Of a stretch of 64,000 bases of DNA, positions 29,701 through 40,983 are shown piece after piece (the first letter of the stretch is position 1; every line of letters begins with the position of its first letter). A program made the position numbers and the translations under genes. The stretch spans positions 54,086,847-54,150,846 of the forward strand of contig CM018048.1 of the NCBI GenBank assembly GCA_008638375.1, given 5' to 3'. Source of the DNA: Nyssa sinensis (taxonomy: Eukaryota > Streptophyta > Magnoliopsida > Cornales > Nyssaceae). A model generated the notes under the pieces. The model did no database searches. It was not told where the DNA came from and worked only from the letters and a program-made list of their open reading frames with translations.

Positions 29701-32700
29701 TCAAACGTAGCTGTCCTCTCCAGGTTTTCATGCATCTCTTCAAGCATTTTTTCTAATGCAACTCTTTCTTCATTCATAGATTAAATGTTCTACTACCACC
29801 GTATTTATAGTTTCCACAGAATCAACAAACTTACTGTGTTCAAGCTCGACACAGTCAGGAATTCATAATTGCTCTTCTCATGAGATCTGATTTTATTTCT
29901 CAAGAAAACATTTTCTCTTTAAAGTCTTAAATCTATCAACATGGATTTGTAAATCTTGCCTTTTTGTGCCAACTCATCCTTAATGAAAGATTTAGAAAGC
30001 TGGAGTTTATTCAGTTCTACATTTACCATGTCCAGATGAGTCTGTAAAATGCCATTTGAAGTCTCTAAAGTTTTTTTTTTTTATAGTCTGTAAACTGCCA
30101 GTTGAAGTGTCTAAATGTATCTTTGGTTTTCCATATCAATGGCATTTATGTCGGCCTTCCAGCAAGTACAATGTCATTCTCCAATGTTTGGTTCTGTTGA
30201 TCAAGGACAGATATACGACTAGAAGAAATTTCTAGATGTCTCTCATTTGTCTTCATGTCTTCTAATAATATTTGGTAATCAGCTTCAAGTGTTTGAACCC
30301 GAGACAGTCTCATCGTTGCTTCCAAAACTTCACCAAGTTCAACTATTAAATTGTCCCTTGAACGTGCAGCATGCTTTAGCAGTTGACTGTCTTGTTCTAG
30401 AGCTGTGTTTACTTCATCCATGTGTAATTCTTGAATTTCTTTGGTCTAGCTTCAACACCAATTTCTGCCTCTCCCTTTGTGCTTTTTCAACCTCCTCATC
30501 CTGCAAGATCCATTTTTCCAACTCTGCATCCACTATGAGAAGAATATCTCTTTCTTAAAGTTCTCAAGGACTGTACAACAACTGATCTGCTCTTTTTCTA
30601 TATTAGCTTTTTGGACAGCAATCTGTTCCAACTCGGATGCCAAGATAAGCAACTCAAAGTCTTTTGCAGACAGATCGATTATGAAATTCTCCTCCTGAAA
30701 TTTCAAGACTTTCTCTTTATCCTGCAGCAATTTCCCTGATCAAAAAGGGTTGTTACAACATTTCTGTTACTCCTGTCCAACTCTTTCATTAGAATAACAA
30801 GCTCAGACCCCATATGATTATACCGTTGCAACATTATCTCCTCATATGATTATACCGTTGCAACATTATCTCCTCTTGAAGCTGTAGATCCAATATTTTT
30901 TTTCTCAAAAGTGGTTAGCTTGATATTGAGCTTTCCCATTTCATCTTCTTTCATAGCAATCAATGTTACCTGGAACGTAGATCGTCACTTGTATCGAACA
31001 TGTTACATTAGGGATAGACTTTTTCGGATTCGCTTTGTTGGAACGAAATACATTGATTTGGAATGTGGAATACTTTTTGATCATATTTGTAATGATATTC
31101 ATATATATGTGTATCCGGGAAAAATTCTAATAAACCCAAGCTATTATAAAATAAAACTTCCAATAATGTATGCATGTATTTTTTTTGTTTGTTGCATGAT
31201 TTTTTTTTTGGGGGGGGGGTGTTTTGATATTTTAGATTGGAATGTTAAATCCCGTGTTTCAAATCGCTAATGATTCCACGATTGGGATCATGTGATCCAA
31301 TTTGCAAATTGTTAGGGGGGAGCAATTGTGGTAACTGTGGTACCAATGCTATTGAAATTATTCTTAATGCCAGCCAGAAGTTTCCCTTTGAGGCTTCTAC
31401 ACATTTCAAGCTCTCTTCTTGATTTGAAATTGTGCTCCCTCAACTCAGATATAACAGAGGTTGATTCACAAAGCCCATGGTGTAGCAAACCATTTTCTGC
31501 ATTCAGCCCAGTTACTGTTTCCAATAGTATTCCCATGTGAAAAAGGTGTAGCACGGACACAGCACAATCCTTTACAATTATCCCAGACTGGATGTTCTTG
31601 AGCCGTGACAGCAGTTGACTTTGATGAATCTCGAAGTTGAGACTTCATGGAGAGGAAATCAGAGGCTAGAGACTTAAAATCTTCCTTGAAAGTGTTCTGG
31701 ACCTTTGCAACAATACCTTCTAGCTCCAGGATCAGTTTCTTCATGTTCATCATATCTGAAGCAAACTGTTTTTCAAGGTTTTCATCATGCCAATCTTCAG
31801 ATCCTTGGAAGATTGCAAGCTTTGAACCTCATTGATTAGGATATTCTTCTCATAGGTTACGACAACCTCCATTTACTTCACTTCCTTTGATCTCAAGCTT
31901 CAGGGTTTCATTTGCTATCACCAACTCATTTATCATAATATCTGCTTCTTTCATGGTATCTTGGGCCTCTTCAAATTTAGCAAGAATACAAGAAGCCTCT
32001 GCAATTTTCTGGACTGCAAGTCTGCAATTACCTTTGCATCACCAAGTACAAGCTCAAAAACTCTTTTTTCCGGCACCAACATGTGCCAGCTTGTTGCACA
32101 ATTTTTTCAACTGTCCGGAGCTTACGATCCAGTGCTACCATTTTAAGTCCAAATTGCTTTTCAAAGTTACTCATATCGGCTTGTAAGGTGAGCAGTTGAG
32201 CCAAAAGACACCTGATGCTTTCCCAACTCTGTTTTGCAGACATCTGGATATCCTCTTTCGCATCTTGTTGTTTGGTCATCTTGCCTTGCACTCCTTTTAT
32301 GCTTTCAAAGGGTGGATTCCATTTCTTTTCTTATAAGAATAATGCCAGCATCTCTATCACTCACATCCTTGCTAGTCCACACAAATGTCAAGTGTTTTCT
32401 GATCTAATGAATGGTCAAACAAATTCTTGCAAAGTTTAAAAGAACACACTGAAATCTCAGTCTTTAGGTCCTCGACGCTTTGTAAGTCTATCTCATCAGT
32501 GCCTTGATTTCTCTATCTCACTACCTGTCCCCATGTCACAGACAAATAAGACTTCCATGGGCATTATCATTTTCAGAACGTCCAACCTGCTCCACACACT
32601 CACACATGCATGGCATCAGTGCTAAAACTCCTGATTTTAGCTCAGTAAGTTTCTCCCTTGTCTTCACAATGTCATTTTCTTCAATTTCTTCAAGCTTCAG

Positions 32701-35573
32701 TTTCATGGCAAAAGCTTTTTTCTGCTCCTCAAAAAGCTCAAGTCTCAGCTTACCACAGCTTTCCTCTGATGCTTCTAGTTTCATTCTAAGAGCATGAGTC
32801 TGTTTCTGTGCTTCATTAATTACAGCAGCCTGATTAATGGAAAAGAGCATCGCTCTGCAGGTTAATTTTAGCTGATTCACTAAGCTGGATATCCATATGT
32901 TTTAGTGCATCAAGATGATCATAATTTATCTCAGACAATAGATTCACAATAATAAAAGAAACTGTTGCACAAATTGATGCCTCTCTAATTTGCTATTCTC
33001 CCTTATATATATATATATATATATATAATTGGATTCTTAACAATGCTCATGCTGTTGGTGCATGCTCCATCAAAACATTAGCGGGTGGCATTTTGTTGGC
33101 AGGAGATGTTTGGGCTCATTGCAGGCCTAGTGTGTTCCAACTTGCATTTTATAGTGTTGGGTTCAGTCCTGCTCATTATTTAAAATATGTAATTAGTCTC
33201 GGACTCGAGAGCCTGGTCCATTGGTATATTTCTTTTTAATAGCTCAAGGCCAGCCCCAGCCAAAAATAAAATAAGGTGACGCCTAACTTGATTATGTGGA
33301 AAGAACCCTTTACTTAAAAAGCACTAAGGCTTGAACTCAAAACCTTCTCTCACATAAACAGAAAATGCACAGTAAGGTCATGTCTAGCCTGACCTTGTGG
33401 GCCTCTTAAATGGTGCTTGGTAAATGGGCACGTGTCTGAACACTGGTAGTGTATATCTTTTATGTAGTGAATAACGCTGATATTCTCTTTTTATGTATGA
33501 CTAGCTCTGGCAAAGCTTGGAAACATGTGCTTGGCTGCTGTACAAGACTATGATACTGCATCTGAAAGTATTGAAGCACTGAATGCTGCAGAGTTGAAAT
33601 TTCAGGATATAATCAATTCTCCTTCTTTAGATGCTGCTTGCCGGAAGATAGACAGTTTAGCTGAGAAAAATCAACTTGATTCAGCATTGGTGCTCATGAT
33701 CACAAAAGCTTGGTCAGCTGCTAAGGAGTCAAACATGGCGAAAGATGAGGTAAATTGATACATTAGATGATTTGTATCTTTATATATATCCTTTTGTTGG
33801 GTCTGTTTCTTGTACTTTTGGATTTTGATTTTCGGAAGCCTTCAATTAGTGTTGTAGCTATCTGATTTACTTCATCTGCGAGCCATCCATAAGAATATGG
33901 TGGAAAATCTGGCCATAGACCAGAATGCTTCCCTTGTCACTGTATTTTGAAGGAGCAAGATAGGGAAGAAAATAGAAAGTAATGGAAGAGAGGATATTTA
34001 AAGAAAAAAAAGTTTTGTTTGTTCTCTTGGGATCTAAGCAAGAGATAATAAATGTTCCCTCTTAGGCTGTCTTTCTTTTTTTGGCAGGGGTGTGTGTGTT
34101 TGGAGGGATACTTGTACTGTTGTACATGTTATATGTAAATCAGTTGGAAATGTGATTAATTTCATCAATCTTTTTTTTTCTTTCTTCTAATTTTTCTCAG
34201 TTACAAGCACCATATAATGTTACTAGGTGAATCTTCTCATTTACATGTCATGCTTCAAATCAAGTCATTGCAAGAAATATTCTAATGATTCTTTTGGGGG
34301 GTAATGTCCAGATGCTGCTTTACTTCTTGCCGTTTCTATTAAAAATGAGTGTGACTGAAATGAAGATGTTGAGATGGAAGTGCGGTAAGACAAGAAAAGA
34401 TAAAACTAAAAATGAACACATTCCTTAGATGGTTAGAGTAGCCCCCATAGGAGATGAAATGAGAGAATTAATTAAGGTAGTATGGCCATGTACAACAAAA
34501 ACTAGTACTTGCATCAATATGGAAGATCGACTTTGGTTTACATCAAGGGTTGTGCTAGAGGGAGGGGGATACCAAAATTAACTTTATTAGAGATAGGAAA
34601 AACATATATGATAATATGTGGTTTAACTGAGGGGATAACCTTAAATATAGTATAATGACAAGACAAGATTTGTGTAGCCAATTAATTGGGACAAGGTTTT
34701 ATTGAGCTGAGTTGTTATATTGTGGGTAACAGATATATTGTGTTATTTGTACGTGCTTCGATATCCTTATTTATTTGTTATCTTGCAGGCGAAAGATATA
34801 TTGTATCATTTGTACATGACTGCAAGGGGTAACCTTCAAAGGCTTATGCCAAAAGAGATTAGGATACTCAAGTATCTTCTCACAATCGAGGATCCTGAAG
34901 AGCAATTGTGTGCCCTAAAAGATGCATTTACCCCAGGAGAAGAACTTGAAGGAAACGATGTAGACTGCCTGTACACGTATGTATATTAATTGCTCTGGTT
35001 AGTTTTTTGTGGTAAAACTTGAAATTGAATGCAATTATATTATAGATTTGCAAACACTGAAGACCTGGCAGTGTTCATGGCGTAGTAAGGCCTATTAATA
35101 TCATATGATGGTTGCTTTTTTCTTTTTCTTTTTTTTGAGGAAAATTCTCCTAGTGTCCTAAATGGACTCTTCTTCACAGTATGATCCATCAAGAAACAAT
35201 AAGCCATTGATGGATGGTAGGTTTTCTCCGGTAGGATTACTTATCTTATTTCCCCATGAAAAGGAAATCTTTGGGTGGGAGCTACAAATGGTTTTTTTTT
35301 TCCTCTCTCTCTCTCTGCTTTCCATTTTGGGTCTATTCTGTTTGATGCTTGTTTCTTTCGTTTTTCTTTGTTTGATTCATATAATGCCACAAAATTTGGC
35401 ATGATATTTGCAGGACACCAGAGAAGCTGCACACCTGGATTAAGGCAGTGGTTGATGCATATCATTTCAGCAGAGAAGGCACTCTTATAAGGGAAGCTAG
35501 AGATTTAATGAACCCAAAGGTTATCCAAAGACTGGAAGAGTTAAAGAAGCTAGTCCAAAACCACTTCATGTAA
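23703..35573 (+). CDS. Conserved plastid-type protein, At4g37920-like, six exons
   Basis: Exons: 23703-23847, 25187-25596, 26062-26230, 33505-33749, 34789-34976, 35414-35573. All have GT-AG junctions, and the sum is 1317 nt (438 residues) ending in TAA. The N-terminal 50 or so residues are Ser/Arg rich without acidic residues, typical of a plastid transit peptide. The body is mostly helical and charged, with blocks KMVRVCDKLIEVFMVDKPTP, RRAPSQISEVVARRRKDFTK, LAKLGNMCLAAVQDYD, LYHLYMTARGNLQRLMPKEI and TPEKLHTWIKAVVDAYHFSR. It matches my memory of the uncharacterised Arabidopsis protein At4g37920, which has no assigned biochemical role, and I give none. Intron 3 is 7.3 kb and is filled mainly by an antisense kinesin retrocopy, so correct expression requires splicing across it. 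Confidence 0.85.
25901..25919 (+). repeat. Poly-C tract after (CT)n in intron 2
   Basis: A run of 19 C follows directly on a (CT)n stretch. It is the source of Gly- and Pro-rich spurious ORFs on both strands. Confidence 0.85.
26685..26880 (+). mobile_element. tRNA-type SINE in intron 3
   Basis: gctcggtgtaatggtaaaaa (26693) looks like a pol III A box, and gggttcgtgtctgag (26732) like a B box, at about 35 bases apart. The 3' part (catttcggctaaccctcc, then cattggtggga) is typical of plant SINE tails. The right edge is uncertain. A further SINE-like phrase, gccttattccaattatttga, follows at 27023. Confidence 0.6.
27270..27367 (+). mobile_element. 98-bp SINE with 17-bp target-site duplication
   Basis: A box tatccaagtggtaccag (27283) and B box gggttcgaattccc (27326) mark a tRNA-derived pol III promoter. 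The element is flanked on both sides by the same 17 bases, aattggattcttttttt, at 27253-27269 and from 27368. The pre-insertion site was the junction between the kinesin retrocopy's T-run (its poly-A) and its own target-site duplication, so this SINE is the younger insertion. Confidence 0.75.
27366..27379. repeat. Lower target-site duplication of the kinesin retrocopy
   Basis: ataattggattctt here is identical to 33025-33038 at the other end of the insertion. A 12-base version (aattggattctt) is also at 27253, left of the nested SINE. Confidence 0.7.
27378..27400 (-). other. Poly-A remnant of the kinesin retrocopy
   Basis: Plus-strand T9-GTTGC-T9, which reads as two A-runs at the 3' side of the retrocopy. 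It abuts the lower target-site duplication at 27366-27379. Confidence 0.65.
30811..30874 (-). repeat. 32-bp tandem duplication inside the kinesin pseudogene
   Basis: catatgattataccgttgca plus 12 further bases occurs at 30811 and again at 30843 without change. The 32-base duplication breaks the frame of the coiled-coil sequence. Confidence 0.9.
30970..31324. other. Foreign 350-bp block inside the kinesin pseudogene
   Basis: Kinesin sequence stops at about 31332 (NNFNSI) and resumes at about 30960 (AMKEDEMGKLNIK). The block between is AT-rich with a run of 10 G at 31210-31219 and no coiled-coil coding. It could be a small inserted element or a retained intron. Short repeats (attg) at both edges favour insertion, weakly. 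Confidence 0.5.
33025..33038. repeat. Upper target-site duplication of the kinesin retrocopy
   Basis: ataattggattctt follows a (TA)n run at 33004-33027 where kinesin similarity ends. On the minus strand the nick site would read TT/AAGAATCC, close to the L1 endonuclease preference TT/AAAA. Confidence 0.7.
34356..34705 (+). mobile_element. RTE-type LINE 3' fragment in intron 4
   Basis: Translation gives EMKMLRWKCGKTRKDKTKNE, then VRVAPIGDEMRE, then after decay NWDKVLLS. This is the C-terminal region found in plant RTE-clade LINE polyproteins (family pattern: MLRWMCG, VAP, KMRE, GHV). Several stops make it a dead fragment in host orientation. Confidence 0.7.
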
Positions 35574-36379
35574 CAATCTATTGGAAGGAGGGGGGAAAAA
35601 AGGAAGAAAAGAAAGAAAAAATTTCATGTTTCCGGAGTTGCTGGTCCAAAAATCCTCAACCTTGAAGTGGGTTCCTTGAAGTTAATGGATGCCGGATGCT
35701 AATCATGGCTGTGAGATATTATCTACGCAACAGTGTAACTCATTCCTGAAAGGTCGATGGTTCTATAAATATTGAATTTGTTTTTTTCGCCGAAAATCTT
35801 GATAATGAGATACATTTGGGGTTGTTCTAATACAACATAGTGCAGATAGGCACGTTCGCCCTAGTGTAGCTATATGGAATTTAATGTTAGTTCTTATTTG
35901 TAGTTGGCCTTACTTTTGTGGTACTGCATATTCCATTGGATGTGAAATGTTTGGTAATATAAGTTTATGAAGTAGACACCCTTCAATGATGTATTGTTGG
36001 TCATACAAATTTATTTTGATTTATTAGAGAGACATGTAGCTTCTTGTATTTAGCATATTTAGGAGGGGTTTTATATTGCCTGTAATAAACTTTTTTCTTC
36101 AATTGGCATTATTGTTACAATTCTTTGTTTTTTAATTTTAATGAAAGTTTGGTCAATCTTTAGGTACAATACAAAACATGTTATTGAATGGAAGTTAGCA
36201 TCCTTGATACTAGAGGATGTGATACGAGTCCACTCAGAGCTGATTATAAATGGGTTTCATTTGTAAAATTATTATACTGTGAGTTGGACACCCACACAGG
36301 GTAGCAAATGGCTTTAATCTCCATATTACGTTGGGGAGCAACTGACAATCAAAATGTCATTTATTTACCACTGTTTGGC
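35574..36379 (+). other. 3' UTR and flank of the At4g37920-like gene
   Basis: Purine-rich then AT-rich non-coding sequence. tgtaataaac at about 36080 is a plausible polyadenylation signal context. No other feature was seen. Confidence 0.45.
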
Positions 36380-37000
36380 AGCAGAAATTCAACAATCTCT
36401 TTCCTCTTGCTTTTTCTTGGCTTACTAGGTAACCGTCTTAGTGGTGGTGGCTGCACTTTTTCCCATGAACATTTTTCCACTGATTCTCATCATGGATGAG
36501 ATGTATAATCTCTCCATAAGCCTTCATATAATGTTCCCTAGAATAGCAGTCATCTCTAAACTGCTCTATACTTGATCTCTTGCATGAAATACAAGCTGCA
36601 ACATGCCTGAAAGGCACACCAATGATGTTCCACCAGTTGGAATCACAAGTCCTAGCTGCCATATTCAACACACGAGTCACCCCAGTGTCAAGCACCTTAT
36701 ATTCATCATTACCTGCAAAAATAACCTTGCAATGTCTTTGACCCTGAATCACCTCATCCAACCTTCTTCTAATTTTTGGTGTCACCTTTAATTCCCCATG
36801 ATGCAATCAACTCAAATCGTTGATTCAATTTTCCCATCAATTTTGTTCCAAGGGCGTCCACTAGAGTTAGGATAGGTTTACTCCACAAATCCCCAACCCA
36901 GTTTTTATAACAATAATTTGGGAAATTAGATCTTAAAATTGAAAAATTCAAAACTCCGTATCCTAACTTCTTGAAAGTTAGGCAATGTTTGAAGTTCAAA
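36380..37000 (-). mobile_element. MULE transposase C-terminal remnant with degenerate SWIM finger
   Basis: Two neighbouring frames read KPILTLVDALGTKLMGKLNQ then ELKVTPKIRRRLDEVIQGQR, VLDTG, TCDSNWWNIIGVPFRHVAAC, DDCYSREHYMKAYGEIIHLI. This is the usual end of plant MuDR-like transposases (KPI, SWIM zinc finger, Y-K-Y-I--I). The SWIM CxCxnCxH pattern is broken: only one Cys of the first pair remains and the Cys before His is Arg/Phe. The fragment has at least one frameshift and lacks the DDE domain, so it is inactive. Confidence 0.75.
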
Positions 37001-37967
37001 CAAAAACCAAAACCCTAAGTTTTGATCTCAAGGATATCTCTACCAAACCAGCTACATTTACACCTTTTAATAATGAAAAAAATAACAGACTTGAGGACTT
37101 ATTTGTAAATCACAAACCATTAACTTTCTTCTACATCGATAGTCTTCAATGAAGTCGATTTTTAATTTCGAATTGACACATCGCTCAATAAAACATAAAC
37201 AATTTCAGAAATTGATTTATTTAAAATTTTCATGACATATTAAAAAAAAAAAATTCACAACAAATAAAAGTTTCAAGAGATTCCCTTACTTTTCTCCACC
37301 AAACCATCAAGAATCACCCTTTTCCGTAAACAAAAACGACCTGAAAAAAAAATTGATTTGATGCTACTCTTGAAATTTACAAAGAGACATGAAACTGAAT
37401 TTTTTGTAATTAAATAATGTTAAATGGTCAAGGGACCAAATTTGAGTGATTCTGTTCACTCCGATACGAGTAATACTATGTTAACTTAAGTAATTTTATT
37501 AAAAATATTTACATAGTTAATGTGACAATATTATATTGATTTCATATCACATTATTATAGTGATATGAAACTAATACAATATTATCACATCAATTATATA
37601 AATATTTCTGATAGAAGTTTTCAAATAAACATAACATTATTGCTCCAATAGTCTGTCACACTCTGGCAGGAGTAGTTAGTAAAATTTTTAAAATTTTGGA
37701 ATCTTTGTATAATTTGACCAAATTCCGAGGAAGGTGCCTGTAATTTATTCAAAAAATTAAGATTAGAAAAAGTGTTCGAGGAAGAAGGCAAGTGTCCCAA
37801 ATATTTTGGAACGGGGGAGAGCTCGGCAAAGGGGCCCTCCTGCCTTCGGAGTTGTGCTCGTAACAGTTAATCTTCAATCCGTCGGAATTCAAAATTCCGA
37901 AATAGGAAAAGGTTAGAACCTCAGCAATTATTAATTACAGAGCTCCACGGAACTATATATACATATC

Positions 37968-38008
<41 letters not shown>

Positions 38009-38120
38009 TTTGTATACATGTGAACGCCAAGTTACGTTTGTGAAGGAGACGTCTCTGGATCTCTGGACGATCGCAACATCGAAACACCGCCGGCGAGGTT
38101 AACAATTTTCCAAAATTTCT
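37001..38120 (+). other. Promoter and 5' UTR region of the ATG14-like gene
   Basis: AT-rich sequence with a (CA)n-(TA)n microsatellite at about 37970-38008. The stretch 38040-38120 is less AT-rich and ends in a strong donor (CTG then gtaagt), so it probably is the first, non-coding exon. Confidence 0.5.
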
Positions 38121-38328
38121 GGTAAGTTTTCTATTAACAATCTTGTTCTCTCAATTTAATTCCGTATAATAAAATGCAGATCAACCAATTCCAAATTTTA
38201 TTTCAAATTTGTGAGTTTGAAAGTTTACAGTTGAATACTTCGTTCAAGGTTTAACCTATTTTCTTTTTTCCTTTTTTGTTATATTTTTTCGGGATTATAT
38301 AATGATTTGGGGACTTATTTTGGACCAG
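38121..38328 (+). other. 5' UTR intron of the ATG14-like gene
   Basis: Donor gtaagt at 38121 and acceptor ttttggaccag at about 38328, 55 bases before the start codon. T-rich body. Prediction from splice signals only. Confidence 0.5.
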
Positions 38329-38383
38329 GTGTGGTTTAGGGTTCAGGAATTTGCGTTGTGGTTTGTCGATGAAAAGCTAGACG

Positions 38384-40949
38384 ATGACGAGAAAAACTAG
38401 TAGCTGTGCTATTTGTGAGAACTCGAATCTTGCTTCTATTTGCACCGTCTGCTGTCAATTACAGGTAATTTTCTAAAATTTGATGTCAAAAGTTAATTTT
38501 TTTCTTCTTTTAAACTCTGCTGAAAACAGACAACAATAGCATGTGATATTTTTGTGATTCACTGGGCAAGTTTGTATATAATGTTCTTAATTTCACTTTG
38601 TTTGCAGATATATTTTTCTAAGTTTGTGCCATTCGTTGACTTGTGAATTATCTTTTATGTTTTTCTAATGCAGATTAAATGAGTACAGCACAAATTTGAA
38701 AGCATTGAAGAGTCGCCGAGATCATCTGTATTCGAGATTGAGTGAAGTGCTAGTGGCAAAGGTTTGATTAACCCCTCATGATCTTTAGGTCCTTATTTTT
38801 TTGTTGTTTTAGCTTGATTGTCTGGAAAAGTTGTATTCCACATGAGTAGAAATACCCATTTGGATGTGAACTTAGCCAATACAATTGAAAGCGTCTTATA
38901 AGATTTTCTTTGAGAGTTTCGGACCGTTTATGGGTCATTTATACCTTTTGTTTTAAGTGAAGCCATTTATTTTAGTTTTTTTTGTGTTGTCTTCTTTTTC
39001 TTTTCTGAATAAAAAATATGTATGGGATATACAGGCTGGAGGATTTAAAAGGAAAAAAGATCAATAAATGAGTCCATGGAAGATTAACCAAAAACTATAC
39101 TTTGCTCTCAAAACCAAGATTAGAACACCTCCACTCACCAAATGAAGTCTTTCTTGCTGCAGCCTGATCTTATCGCGTGATGGGAAGCTTAGGATAATCA
39201 ATTGGCTTAACTATAAAGGTTTTTTTTTTTTGTCAGTGGAAGATATGCATTGATTAGAGTTAACTTTCAAGGTAAACAAATCACTAATGAAGGCCTAGGC
39301 ATGCAAGGGAGAATTCACTTGAGTTGTTAGGTATAGATATTTTTCAAGTGTGAATTATGAATGATCTCTCTTCTATCTAATTTTTATAAGACACAGAGAG
39401 TGAGTTTTTACTGGATTCTTATGTTGAATGTCTTTCTCCATCAAAGAGTTAAAGTAATCCTATCATCAATCAAGCATTTGGTTTGGTCACGTGAGTGATT
39501 TGCGATTGGCAAAGTGAGTGACTCCGTTGCCCTTGAGTAATTCCCTAATGTCCCCTCCCCCCCTCCCCAAAAGAAAAAAATCTCTTTTTATTTGATTGTA
39601 AGCTATCTTTATAATTATTAATTAAACTCTCTTTTGTTCATTAACGAAGTTCCTATTTTTACCCATATTGTGTGATGATGTGGCCTATGTCATCGTTCAA
39701 AGACAAGCAACTAGGGTGATAAGTCCATCCTTTTAGCATCATACTCATTGTGGCTACCTAGTATTTGAAAATAGTAATGTATGTCTCTTTTCATACCAAA
39801 CCAACTAAAATAAATTGAATCATCCTCCCAAATTGTGAACCATTGGTGTTGAGGACCAAGCCGGTCCAGGATCTTTATTCTTTAGCCAAGACAGGGAGTT
39901 CTCACTCAATCCTCAACCTGTCAGTCATCAGTTTCAAAGATTTGTAACATGGTGCATATGATTAAGATAGTTGACAGATCTTGTACTGACCACACTGATG
40001 TTTTGTTACACTGATGTTTTGTTACATGAATACTCTATTTTGGCTCACGTGTCCGTGTTGAATACCGACACTTTCGGACACTTTCTGGACACATGTCAGA
40101 CACTTAAATCATGGATGTTGATGATTAAATGAAAAAGTTCTTTAATTTTTATTTGATGACTTTGTTATTTTAATATCTTAATAATATTTTTGTGATTTGT
40201 GTGATTTTATATCAATTTTAATTGAAATAATATTATGTTTTTATTACATGGTCATGTAAAAAATATAAAAAAAGTATATATATTTAACGTGTCTAGGACT
40301 TGTCCGTATTCTAATTTTTTGAGAAATAACGTGTTTGCATGTTGGTGTCATGTCGTATCCGTGTTCCGTGTTTGTGCTTCTTAGCACTTCATGAAACATG
40401 TGGTTGTGAAAGAGTGAGTTATCAGCATATCAAATATGATACTTTAAGTATTAGGAACGCATTTTGTTGAAATTCTAGAATGACCTCACTCTAAATGCAT
40501 GTTGGAAAAAAAATGGCTTTATATAAATGGTATGTAATAATCTCAAAATGATCCAATTTACTCTTTGTACCTGTAAGTGCTCCTCTTTTGTTATTATTTT
40601 TATCTCTATGTACTGTTTATTTATATACTTATTTTTTTGATAGGTGATTTATTATTTTTAATTTCATATATTGTTCTTTATATACTGATTTAAATTTTGT
40701 TTCATTCTTTTTGAGGCATCTCCTGAGATGTTTTTCTTAGTTTAATGAGTGCAATTTTGTACCATTTATTAGGGTAAAGCAGATGATCAACTCAGTTGGA
40801 GAGTGCTTCAAAATGAGAAGCTTGCAAGATTGAGGGAAAATCTTTGTCTCAGTAAAGAACAACTTTCACAAGGTTGGCTGCCCTGCAGTAACAGTTGCAT
40901 GAAATTTAGGTTGAGTAGTGCCCATATATTACTTTAGGTTGTTCTTATC

Positions 40950-40983
<34 letters not shown>

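Larger units (their letters stand above)
27725..33003 (-). pseudogene. Decayed retrocopy of a POK/KIN-12 kinesin C-terminal coiled coil
   Basis: On the strand opposite to the host gene, kinesin-12 tail sequence can be followed for about 5.2 kb from 33003 down to a stop at 27725-27727. It is interrupted by many frameshifts and stops. Recognisable blocks in order include ALKHMDIQLSESAKINLQ, MKLEASEESCGKLRLELFEE, QADMSNFEKQFGLKMVALDR, KLILELEGIVAKVQNTFKED, DEMGKLNIKLTTFEKK, LEALAANRQKDIFMLNTRL, LAAAESMTHDVTRD and a final EEALEQLKNQIALL. These are features of the tail of phragmoplast-orienting kinesins (POK1/POK2, KIN-12C/D). No motor domain is present. The reading runs on without intron-like gaps except for one 350-bp block, so I infer a 5'-truncated processed copy. 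It is not expected to make protein. Confidence 0.85.

Noticed and set aside
31903..32100. Plus-strand ORFs within intron 3
   Set aside because: Shadows of the kinesin pseudogene on the other strand.
32504..32797. Plus-strand ORFs opposite the kinesin copy
   Set aside because: Ser/Phe-rich shadows of the antisense coiled-coil sequence.
27853..32880. Kinesin fragments as live small genes
   Set aside because: They are in shifting frames of one ancestral reading, with many stops and no motor domain; treated as one pseudogene.
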